Origin: DASPKM01 sp036402175
GTDB taxonomy: Bacteria > Bacteroidota > Bacteroidia > Chitinophagales > Chitinophagaceae
Assembly (NCBI GenBank): GCA_036402175.1
Contig: DASWTK010000256.1
Span: 1 to 14,304 of the forward strand
Reading direction: 5' to 3'
Length of the DNA stretch: 14,304 nt
Under the pieces are notes generated by a model. It saw only the letters and a list, made by a program, of their open reading frames with translations. It was not told the origin of the DNA and ran no database searches. Below are positions 8,901 through 14,304 of the stretch, one piece after another (the first letter of the stretch is position 1; each line of letters begins with the position of its first letter). The translations under genes and the position numbers were made by a program.

Positions 8901-9448
8901 CCCTTGACCGAGATACTTACGCCCGCGACAGGATTTCCATCGCTTCCGGTAATTCGTCCGGTTATAACATCATTCACGCTATTAACAAGATTGTTGCCTG
9001 CAGCATCTTGTGAAGCCTGCAGGCTTTCGAGTTGAATTCCGCTCTTTTCAGCCTTTTTTGGATTCTCCTTCGAATAAAGTATTACAAAAGTGTTGTCAGA
9101 TACTTTCTTGTATTTTATTCCGGTATTCTTCAATACCTGCTCAAGAATCTTCTCTATAGCCGCATTGGAATTATCTACTGCATTTACCTGCCGGCTGCCG
9201 ATGGATGGGTCAGAGAAGAGAAAATAAACTCCCTTCTGCCGGTTAAGGTCCTTCAGGACGTTAAAGAGCGTTTGCTTTGCTGAAGGTTGATTCTGGTTGT
9301 CGTTCTGGCTGAACAATCCAAATATGCCTTTCTTTTTTCCATTGACAGCATATCCGCTTTGTGCATGCAGTGATTGCACCAGCAGGCAGGCCGCGAGTGA
9401 AATGCAGGTAAGCCGTCTGATAAATAAGGAATGTAATAGGATTTTCAT
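5987..9448 (-). CDS. SusC/RagA-family TonB-dependent receptor with N-terminal STN signalling domain
   Basis: The product has 1153 residues. A signal peptide (about 1-30, ending LVQSLHAQ) precedes a secretin/TonB short N-terminal (STN) domain at about 58-126. A carboxypeptidase-regulatory-like beta-sandwich follows at about 161-230 (VITGRITGSDGNPVAGVSIS), then a TonB-box-like SEIVVTA at 238-244. The plug domain follows (GRVAGLNVSS, IVIRGVNSF, PLFVINGVPMDN, SASALYGSRASNG-type motif), then a large beta-barrel ending in NINFKF with the C-terminal aromatic typical of outer-membrane proteins. It imports a ligand handed over by SusD using TonB energy. The STN domain marks it as a transducer that contacts the periplasmic part of a FecR protein, and fecR lies 34 bp upstream. 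The LAAC in the signal resembles a lipobox, but hydrophobic residues continue after it, so signal peptidase I cleavage is preferred. Confidence 0.94.
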   Translation of the reverse strand: MKILLHSLFIRRLTCISLAACLLVQSLHAQSGYAVNGKKKGIFGLFSQNDNQNQPSAKQTLFNVLKDLNRQKGVYFLFSDPSIGSRQVNAVDNSNAAIEKILEQVLKNTGIKYKKVSDNTFVILYSKENPKKAEKSGIQLESLQASQDAAGNNLVNSVNDVITGRITGSDGNPVAGVSISVKGTRRGTATNADGEFSIEANKGEILVISSVGYVTQEVVVSDEARISIRLVQSDSQMSEIVVTALGIRKEAKRLGYAVSKVEGEGLTKAREMNVANGLVGRVAGLNVSSVAGGPGSSTNIVIRGVNSFSGGSPLFVINGVPMDNSPRGSAGMWGGADLGDGISNINPDDIEEISILKGSTASALYGSRASNGVILITTKSGKDKKGIGIEFNSNLVMDDIIDHTEYQYVYGQGLLGVKPGSQSNAYISGANSWGAKIDNSNAVQFDGVTRPYSANKDNIKNFYRTGHTLTNTIAFSGGNENGNFRLSASNLLNKSVVPNSGMRRNTFNLNLNSKLTPKLTLSTVVNYIIEKSKNRPNLSDSPGNSNFGIAFLPTTVNESILRPGFKPDGAEINFSDNIYVTNPWFAANAFVNDLSRNRVITMAMLKYDFTSWLSLQGRIGQDYYNDRTTSVTPTGTAYAAKGGMTENSIKFTELNADVLLSAARKLSDDFELDVSVGGNLLRAKSEIHNSTGDQFNVPFLYALQNANNRNTRYDLLRREVQSVYYTAELGYKGMLYLNTTGREDWFSTLPIENNHLFYPSVSASFVFSEVLKASWLNYGKLRLAWANTSGQAEPYQTKLYYSIDGSVNGYPIGVNTNTNVPNSQLEPFRLKETEVGLELRTLGSRLGLDVAWFNRQVIKEIISVPASPTSGYQGATINFGELENKGVELMLTGTPVKTKSLTWTSSFNITKLNNKVLKLSEGQSSLQMGESRSRNAYIHHVVGKPASQIMAFDYKRDASGNPIFDANGRPLQGLLIPMGAGFHDVFGGWFNEVNYKGLNFSVLIDFKSGGKIFSATNYYATIFGLHQMTLEGREGGVVGNGVNESGGKNTVSEDAWDYYGALATNVSSTFVYDASFIKLRQIVLGYNLPAKWFSKIGVQGVNVSLVARNLAVLKKNTPNIDPESNYNSSVAQGLELAGVPPFRSYGLNINFKF

Positions 9449-9482
9449 TTAGCAGCGTTTTAGTCGAATTAAAAAATCATGA

Positions 9483-10478
9483 CTATTGCGGACTTGAAAT
9501 AACTATCTGGCCGTTCTTGCGATTCACAGTAAACTCTGCAGTAGCTTCCAGTGATCTAAGTAATACATCCAGGTTATCGTTGGGCATCATACCGGTAACC
9601 GGTATCTGAGAAAGGGCTTCATCCGCAATGATCACTTTTTCTCCGTAGTGTTCTTGTATTTTCCGCACTACTTCATAAAGAGGAGTGTTATCAAAAACAA
9701 TTTTCTTTTCTTTCCATGCAAGTACAGTTTCTTCCTTAACAGCTTTCTTTTCGAGCTGGCTGTCCGACAGTTCTACAAAATCACCGGGTACCATGCGAAT
9801 TTCCTTTCCATCTTTTGTGCGCAGGAATACACTTCCTTCAGTAAGCATCACGCTTGATTTATCGGACCTGCTTACTACATTGAATTGCGTACCGGTAACA
9901 ACGATATCCATTTGCTGGGTATGAACCACAAACCTGCTTTTTGCGGCAGTCTTCTTCACATGAAAAAATGCTTCTCCCCTGATCCATACTTCGCGTTCGT
10001 TGCCTTCATCCCAGCCTGATGAATAGGAAACGCTGCTGTTTGCATTCAGCACAACCTCCGACCCATCGGGCAATTGCTTTTGAGTAACCTGTCCATAAGC
10101 AGTTTTGAAAGATGACTGGCTGTTCATGCTTGTCCAGAAGTAAGTACCCGCAACGATCAGCAGGATTGCTGCGGCAGCGCTCCACCACCATTTACGTGAC
10201 CTGGCCGGCTCCATGGTGATAACCGGAGCTTTCGGCTCGGAAATATTATCCATTAATCTTTTATGGGACGCTTCTGTTTGTGCCTGGGGTACTTCCTGTT
10301 CGTGCAGCATGATCGACTGCATGCAGGTAATTGCTTCACTGACCATCTCCTGTTTTGAAGGGTTTTGTTCGACCCACTGTTCCCAGGCCTTTGCCTTCTG
10401 GTTATCTGATTTGAAATACCAGGCCTGGAACAACTCGTCTGTCAGGATATCTTCCGCGCTTTGAAAATTTTTTTCCAT
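9483..10478 (-). CDS. FecR-family anti-sigma factor (FecR + DUF4974)
   Basis: The product has 331 residues from ATG 10478; ATG 10505 is an alternative (nine residues longer). The N-terminal ~90 residues are the cytoplasmic part that would hold the sigma factor (DELFQAWYF, AWEQWVEQNP). One transmembrane helix follows at about 97-116 (WWWSAAAAILLIVAGTYFW). The periplasmic FecR domain has typical motifs QLPDGSEVVLNANSSVSY, GEAFFHV and VVTGTQFNV. The C-terminus (about 260-330, from FDNTPLYEVVRKIQEHY) is a DUF4974 domain, related in fold to STN. It should sense ligand occupancy of the SusC-like receptor through STN contact and control the divergent ECF sigma factor. The short gap to susC suggests a shared transcript. 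Longer in-frame starts up to 10646 would overlap the sigma gene and lack family similarity. Confidence 0.92.
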   Translation of the reverse strand: MEKNFQSAEDILTDELFQAWYFKSDNQKAKAWEQWVEQNPSKQEMVSEAITCMQSIMLHEQEVPQAQTEASHKRLMDNISEPKAPVITMEPARSRKWWWSAAAAILLIVAGTYFWTSMNSQSSFKTAYGQVTQKQLPDGSEVVLNANSSVSYSSGWDEGNEREVWIRGEAFFHVKKTAAKSRFVVHTQQMDIVVTGTQFNVVSRSDKSSVMLTEGSVFLRTKDGKEIRMVPGDFVELSDSQLEKKAVKEETVLAWKEKKIVFDNTPLYEVVRKIQEHYGEKVIIADEALSQIPVTGMMPNDNLDVLLRSLEATAEFTVNRKNGQIVISSPQ

Positions 10479-10554
10479 GTTTTGTATATCGATTATCTGA
10501 TTCATGTGCAGCCTGACAATGATTTGTAACCAATTGCAGGAAACTTTTTTAGGG

Positions 10555-10566
10555 AAAGCATGCTTT
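10555..10566. promoter_or_regulatory. Perfect 12-bp palindrome between divergent fecR and sigma genes
   Basis: AAAGCATGCTTT is self-complementary and sits in the 140-bp intergenic region between the two divergent starts (10478 and 10619). It could be an operator, but a single short palindrome in AT-rich DNA can also occur by chance. Confidence 0.25.
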
Positions 10567-10571
10567 TTTAT

Positions 10572-10579
10572 TAAAATTG
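10572..10579 (+). promoter_or_regulatory. Candidate -7 element for the sigma-factor gene
   Basis: TAAAATTG matches five of the six fixed bases of the Bacteroidota TAnnTTTG box, about 40 bp before the preferred start at 10619. I see no good TTG -33 element at the expected spacing, so this is weak. Confidence 0.25.
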
Positions 10580-10618
10580 TGGGAGATTGCCTGCTGCTAC
10601 TCATTGAAATATTATTAT

Positions 10619-11167
10619 TTGCATTCCAACGAGTATGATATAACATTATGGGAATCCTTTTTAACCGGAGACCAGCAAGCGTTCGGCCTTCTATTTAAAA
10701 ATAATTATCCCCACCTCATCCAGTACGGAAACAAAATATGCCGCAGCCCTGCTCTATTGGAGGACACCATCCAGGAACTGTTCCTTGATATCTGGAAGAA
10801 CCGCAACCCCGTCCCGGCCTTATCGGTCAGGGCATACCTGTTGAAGGCGCTTAAATACAAGTTATTAAAAGAGCTGTCGAGAAATAATCATACTACGTAT
10901 GATGAAAATGATGGATCAGACAGCGCATTCGAACTGGGTTATGAAGCCATGCTGATCATTAAACAGGAAGATGAGGAGCGCACAAAGCGGATACAGCAAT
11001 CACTTCAGGAACTTTCGCACCGGCAGAGAGAGATCATTTACCTTAAATTTTATCAGAACCTCAGTTATGAAGAGGTAAGCGAGATCATGAATATCAACTA
11101 CCAGGCGGCACGCAACCTCCTGTACCATGCCATAAAGGCTTTGAAATCCGGCTACAGGTCCAGATAG
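10619..11167 (+). CDS. ECF RNA polymerase sigma factor (FecI-like, sigma-70 family)
   Basis: The product has 182 residues if started at TTG 10619 (reads LHSNEYDITLWESFLTGD). This frame has no ATG near the conserved N-terminus; upstream TTG codons at 10604 and 10577 are alternatives that add a poorly conserved Cys/Tyr-rich leader. Region 2 covers about residues 20-87 (AFGLLFKNNYPHLIQYG, LLEDTIQELFLDIWK), which bind core polymerase and the -10 element. Region 4 covers about 125-177 (LSHRQREIIYLKFYQNLSY, then a helix-turn-helix EEVSEIMNINYQAARNLLYH) for -35 recognition. It diverges from the fecR-like gene, the normal layout of Bacteroidota sigma/anti-sigma pairs. It presumably drives the susCD unit when FecR signals. 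No extra C-terminal domain is present. Confidence 0.92.
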   Translation: MHSNEYDITLWESFLTGDQQAFGLLFKNNYPHLIQYGNKICRSPALLEDTIQELFLDIWKNRNPVPALSVRAYLLKALKYKLLKELSRNNHTTYDENDGSDSAFELGYEAMLIIKQEDEERTKRIQQSLQELSHRQREIIYLKFYQNLSYEEVSEIMNINYQAARNLLYHAIKALKSGYRSR

Positions 11168-11227
11168 TTACAAACCCGCATTTCCCGGCACTATCCTTCA
11201 AATAAATGCAGATTAAATCTATTTCTT

Positions 11228-11235
11228 TATTTTCG
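11228..11235 (+). promoter_or_regulatory. Candidate -7 element for the nagB-like gene
   Basis: TATTTTCG agrees with five of the six fixed bases of TAnnTTTG and would place a transcript start about 15-20 bases ahead of ATG 11259. No clear -33 element is seen upstream. Confidence 0.28.
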
Positions 11236-11258
11236 TGCCTCCCTTAAATCACGGTTCC

Positions 11259-13166
11259 ATGCGTATGGTCGACTCATTTGAAAAAATTCCGGTTAGTATT
11301 TTCCCGAATATTAAAGAAGGGTCCCGTTTTGTGGCTCAGGAAATCGCCGCATTGATCAGGACAAAACAGTCAAAAAAGGAAAAATGCGTACTTGGCCTGG
11401 CAACCGGTTCAACTCCCAAAACGCTTTATGCGGAACTTATCCGCATGCATCGGGAAGAAGGGTTGAGTTTTAAAAATGTCATTGCCATAAATCTCGACGA
11501 ATATTACCCGATAGATAAGGACGCATTGCAGAGTTACGACCGGTTTATGAAAGTAAACCTGTTCAATCATATCGACATAGACCCTGCAAACTGTCATATT
11601 CCGAATGGAGAATTACCGAAGGACAATATCAAGAACCATTGTTTGGAATATGAGCTGATGATTGAAAGGACAGGCGGGATCGATCTGCAGATATTAGGGA
11701 TCGGAAACAATGGTCATATCGGTTTTAATGAGCCGGGATCAAGCATCCATTCCAAAACAAGGCTGGTACCATTGGAGAATTCAACCCGTGTGGCAAATGC
11801 TTACGAGTTCCAGCATATTTCGCAGGTGCCACGACTTGCACTTACAGTTGGTATTTCAACGATACTGAAGGCGAAGCGGATCATTCTCATGGCCTGGGGC
11901 CTTCACAAAGCGCAGGTGGTACATCGCTCGGTTGAGGGAAATGTTACAGAACAGATTCCTGCCAGCCTTCTTCAGCAGCATAGCGACTGCCAGTTTGTGC
12001 TGGATGAACAGGGCGCGTCTGAATTAACGCGTATAAAATCACCCTGGCTAACCGGTCAGATATCATGGACACCGGTTATGGTAAAACGTGCGGTGGTGAA
12101 TATGGCACTGAAGTTAGGCAAGCCCGTGCTTTCACTTACCAATGAAGATTACAACGAAGCAGGTTTGAGTGACCTCCTGGTAGAAAAAGGCGATGCGTAT
12201 GAAATAAACCTTGAAGTGTACTACATGCTGCGTGACAGCATTACCGGCTGGCCTGGCGGAAAGCCAAACGCGGTTTTGCCGAACCATCCCGAAAGATCAT
12301 TGCCTTACCCAAAGAAGGTGGTTATATTTTCACCGCATCCCGATGACGACATCATCAGCATGGGTGGCACTTTTCAACGCCTGCACGACCAGGGACATGA
12401 TGTGCATGTAGCCTATCAGACTTCGGGCAACATAGCGGTAACAGATGAATTTGTAACGCGCTTCCTGGACTTCGCCGTAGGATTTGAAGAAATTACGGGT
12501 ATTGATACCCGTAAGTCGAGCAAGATCCTTGCCGATGCGAAGGCTTTCCTCAAGCATAAAAAATCCAACCAGGTAGATACTGATGAGATCCGTTCTATAA
12601 AAGGACTGATCCGCAGGTGTGAGGCGAAAGCTACCTGCAGGTATGTGGGTATTGCCGAAGACAACTGCCATTTTCTGAATCTTCCTTTTTACGAAACAGG
12701 CGCTATCGAGAAAAAACCAATGGGCGAGGAAGATATTGCCATCACCATGCAATTGCTGCGCGATGTACAACCGCATCAGGTGTATTGCGCGGGCGACCTT
12801 GCTGATCCGCATGGGACGCATAAGATCTGTCTTGACATCGTATTTGAATCGATGAGGCGACTCAAAGCCGAAGGAGACGAATGGGTCAGGGATTGCTGGG
12901 TATGGCTTTATAAAGGAGCCTGGCAGGAATGGAATATTGAAGAAATTGAAATGGCCATCCCAATGAGTCCGGACCAGGTATTGAAAAAACGATTTGGAAT
13001 TTTCATCCACCAATCGCAAAAGGATATGGTACCGTTCCAGGGTACAGATACCAGAGAATTCTGGCAAAGGGCAGAAGATAGAAATTCAGAAACTGCCAGG
13101 CAATACGCAAAACTCGGGCTCACGCAATATGCCGCCATGGAAGCCTTCGTAAGATGGTACTGGTAG
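11259..13166 (+). CDS. nagB: Glucosamine-6-phosphate deaminase-like protein fused to a PIG-L/LmbE deacetylase domain
   Basis: The product has 635 residues from ATG 11259 (reads MRMVDSFEKIPVSIF, the usual start of this family); GTG 11235 would add eight residues. Residues ~1-260 form a NagB isomerase/deaminase domain converting glucosamine-6-phosphate to fructose-6-phosphate and ammonia: phosphate loop ATGST at 48-52, LDEYY with Asp80, GIGNNGHIGFNEPG with His153 and Glu158, and GLHKAQ with Lys217. The residue aligned with E. coli Asp141 is Asn151. Residues ~350-635 form a PIG-L/LmbE domain: SPHPDDD at 358-364 and a late DPHGTH with His518 and His521 as likely zinc ligands; this fold removes N-acetyl groups from sugars. 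E. coli NagB is only 266 residues, but the two-domain form is known in Bacteroidota. Cytosolic, no signal peptide. Whether both domains are active cannot be told. Confidence 0.9.
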   Translation: MRMVDSFEKIPVSIFPNIKEGSRFVAQEIAALIRTKQSKKEKCVLGLATGSTPKTLYAELIRMHREEGLSFKNVIAINLDEYYPIDKDALQSYDRFMKVNLFNHIDIDPANCHIPNGELPKDNIKNHCLEYELMIERTGGIDLQILGIGNNGHIGFNEPGSSIHSKTRLVPLENSTRVANAYEFQHISQVPRLALTVGISTILKAKRIILMAWGLHKAQVVHRSVEGNVTEQIPASLLQQHSDCQFVLDEQGASELTRIKSPWLTGQISWTPVMVKRAVVNMALKLGKPVLSLTNEDYNEAGLSDLLVEKGDAYEINLEVYYMLRDSITGWPGGKPNAVLPNHPERSLPYPKKVVIFSPHPDDDIISMGGTFQRLHDQGHDVHVAYQTSGNIAVTDEFVTRFLDFAVGFEEITGIDTRKSSKILADAKAFLKHKKSNQVDTDEIRSIKGLIRRCEAKATCRYVGIAEDNCHFLNLPFYETGAIEKKPMGEEDIAITMQLLRDVQPHQVYCAGDLADPHGTHKICLDIVFESMRRLKAEGDEWVRDCWVWLYKGAWQEWNIEEIEMAIPMSPDQVLKKRFGIFIHQSQKDMVPFQGTDTREFWQRAEDRNSETARQYAKLGLTQYAAMEAFVRWYW

Positions 13167-13176
13167 TCTAACCTGC

Positions 13177-13249
13177 GCCAACTTAGCTCAGCTGGCAGAG
13201 CATTTCATTCGTAATGAAAGGGTCGTCGGTTCGAATCCGATAGTTGGCT
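13177..13249 (+). tRNA. tRNA-Thr (anticodon CGT)
   Basis: A full cloverleaf can be drawn: acceptor GCCAACT/AGTTGGC, D-stem GCTC/GAGC, anticodon stem TTTCA/TGAAA with loop TTCGTAA, T-stem GTCGG/CCGAT (one G-U) around TTCGAAT, and discriminator T. Anticodon C34-G35-T36 reads the threonine codon ACG. The 3' CCA is not encoded. It starts 10 bp after the nagB-like stop and ends 16 bp before the next ATG, so it may be cut from a longer transcript. Confidence 0.96.
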
Positions 13250-13265
13250 CAAATAGTAAATCAGG

Positions 13266-14192
13266 ATGACCGGAAGAATATTATTTACATTTATTCTTTA
13301 CATAAGCTGCCAAATAACGATGGGACAAAGGGTTCAGAATCTTGCTGAAAAATTAGGATATAAACAAGACGCAAAACTGCTGATCATCCATGCCGATGAT
13401 CTTGGCGTGAGCCATTCTGAGAACAGCGCAAGTATACAATCGATGGAGAAAGGATCTGTGAATTCGGCAAGTATTATGGTTCCATGTCCCTGGTTTACTG
13501 AAATAGCAGAATACGCAAGCAGGAACCGGAATCTCGATTTCGGCCTGCATCTGACATTGACCAGTGAGTGGAAACATTTCAAATGGGGTCCGGTAACTTC
13601 AACCGATAAGGTCCCCTCGCTTGTAAATGACCAGGGATATTTCTATTCAACAGTTGACAGTATGGTGCAGCACGCTGTGATCGGCGAAGTAGAGACTGAA
13701 CTGAGGAGCCAGGTTAAAAAAGCATTGGCAAATGGCATTGACATCACCCACCTCGACGCGCATATGTATGCCGCAAGAAATACAAGGGAGTTGCTGACTG
13801 TTTATATCAAAATAGGAAGAGAATTCAAGCTGCCTGTTCTGCTGGCGAGGGAAGAAAAAGTACTTGATTCAGTTCAATTAGAAACAACGGATGTTGTAGT
13901 AGATCATTTGCACCAGGCATTACCTGCAGATTACGACAACGGTATGGCATCCTATTATACCAATCTTTTCAGGAACCTGAAGCCAGGATTATCGTGCCTG
14001 CTGATTCACACAGCATTTGATGATAATGAAATGAAAGCCATGACCACGGGGCATGTTTACTGGGGTTCGAAATGGCGCCAGCTTGATTTTGATTTTTTCA
14101 ATAGCAACGATTGCAAAAGTTTATTGCAGGCAGAAAATATCAGGCTGGTTACATGGAGGGAAATAAGGGATAAGCTAATAAGGAAAGAATAA
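13266..14192 (+). CDS. Exported YdjC/ChbG-like carbohydrate deacetylase
   Basis: The product has 308 residues. The N-terminus is hydrophobic (RILFTFILYISCQITMGQ); it is a signal peptide, and Cys15 after YIS could be a weak lipobox. The YdjC fold follows: LLIIHADDLGVSHS with Asp44/Asp45 as the likely base and metal ligand, DFGLHLTLTSEW with His95, and DITHLDAHMYA with His162 and His166. These residues form the metal site of ChbG-type enzymes that deacetylate chitooligosaccharides. Export suggests action on sugars in the periplasm rather than in the cytosol, where E. coli ChbG works. The neighbouring NagB/PIG-L gene fits an amino-sugar theme, but the two are separated by a tRNA. A GG-rich tcaggATG context precedes the start. 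The substrate is not evident: other YdjC proteins act on different acetylated sugars. Confidence 0.85.
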   Translation: MTGRILFTFILYISCQITMGQRVQNLAEKLGYKQDAKLLIIHADDLGVSHSENSASIQSMEKGSVNSASIMVPCPWFTEIAEYASRNRNLDFGLHLTLTSEWKHFKWGPVTSTDKVPSLVNDQGYFYSTVDSMVQHAVIGEVETELRSQVKKALANGIDITHLDAHMYAARNTRELLTVYIKIGREFKLPVLLAREEKVLDSVQLETTDVVVDHLHQALPADYDNGMASYYTNLFRNLKPGLSCLLIHTAFDDNEMKAMTTGHVYWGSKWRQLDFDFFNSNDCKSLLQAENIRLVTWREIRDKLIRKE

Positions 14193-14251
14193 CTCTGATA
14201 CTGGTCATTTCACTTACTGCTGACCGTCATATGTATACAAATCGTTAAGGC

Positions 14252-14280
14252 ATAGCTTTACTTCAGGTAAAGCTATTTTT
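14252..14280 (+). terminator. Strong intrinsic terminator after the YdjC-like gene
   Basis: ATAGCTTTAC and GTAAAGCTAT form a perfect 10-bp stem around TTCAG (14252-14276), followed by TTTT to 14280. It lies about 60 bp past the stop of the YdjC-like gene. Its T-tract runs directly into an ATG at 14281. Confidence 0.85.
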
Positions 14281-14304
14281 ATGAAACAGATGATCATGTT
14301 CCTG
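14281..14304 (+). CDS. Possible start of a further gene, cut by the window edge
   Basis: ATG at 14281 opens eight codons to the edge, reading MKQMIMFL, which looks like the beginning of a signal peptide or membrane segment. It begins on the base after the terminator T-tract, leaving no room for a separate leader, so it could equally be a chance ATG with the true start further right. Confidence 0.3.

Noticed and set aside
10479..10646. Extended N-terminus of the FecR-like protein up to 10646
   Set aside because: The extra residues overlap the divergent sigma gene, lack similarity to FecR N-termini and would remove the intergenic promoter region.
12330..13067. A 245-codon open frame on the minus strand, opposite the nagB-like gene
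   Set aside because: It is fully antisense to the well-supported PIG-L domain, has no recognisable domain and has a low-complexity, Phe/Arg-rich composition; a shadow frame.
14193..14250. Small gene or RNA between the YdjC-like stop and the terminator
   Set aside because: No open frame with a plausible start and no stable structure apart from the terminator hairpin was seen.

Overview
The window looks like a chromosome segment from a Bacteroidota bacterium, most likely of the Chitinophagaceae/Sphingobacteriia type. The signs are a SusC/SusD outer-membrane pair, a FecR/DUF4974 anti-sigma factor with a divergent ECF sigma factor, a long FG-GAP/UnbV protein, the two-domain NagB/PIG-L form of glucosamine-6-phosphate deaminase, a tRNA without an encoded CCA, and almost no Shine-Dalgarno sequences.

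Minus-strand block (1-10478, transcribed right to left): fecR-like anti-sigma factor, susC-like TonB-dependent receptor with an N-terminal STN signalling domain, susD-like lipoprotein, an intrinsic terminator, a 1.16-kb-residue FG-GAP/VCBS + UnbV secreted protein, and a vanadium-haloperoxidase-like protein cut off by the window edge. The last two overlap as TGATG. An ECF sigma gene (10619-11167, plus strand) diverges from fecR. Together these read as a cell-surface-signalling uptake locus. A ligand bound by SusCD would be signalled through STN to FecR, which would release the sigma factor to drive the locus. The FG-GAP protein and the haloperoxidase are the likely extracytoplasmic effectors. 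The substrate cannot be read from the sequence.

Plus-strand block (11259-14192): a NagB/PIG-L fusion, a tRNA-Thr(CGT) squeezed between genes, and an exported YdjC/ChbG-like carbohydrate deacetylase. This points to amino-sugar metabolism. A strong hairpin terminator follows, and a possible next start codon lies at the right edge.

The most unusual structure is a family of G-rich, heptamer-based repeats (TTTTGGG / TTTCGGG / TTTCCGG) centred on the FG-GAP gene. Two copies form a nearly perfect 54-bp inverted repeat around a 123-bp spacer, directly after the susD terminator. A third, related array sits in frame inside the FG-GAP coding region. The arrays contain G-quadruplex-type sequence, and their unit lengths are not multiples of three, so copy-number change would shift the reading frame.
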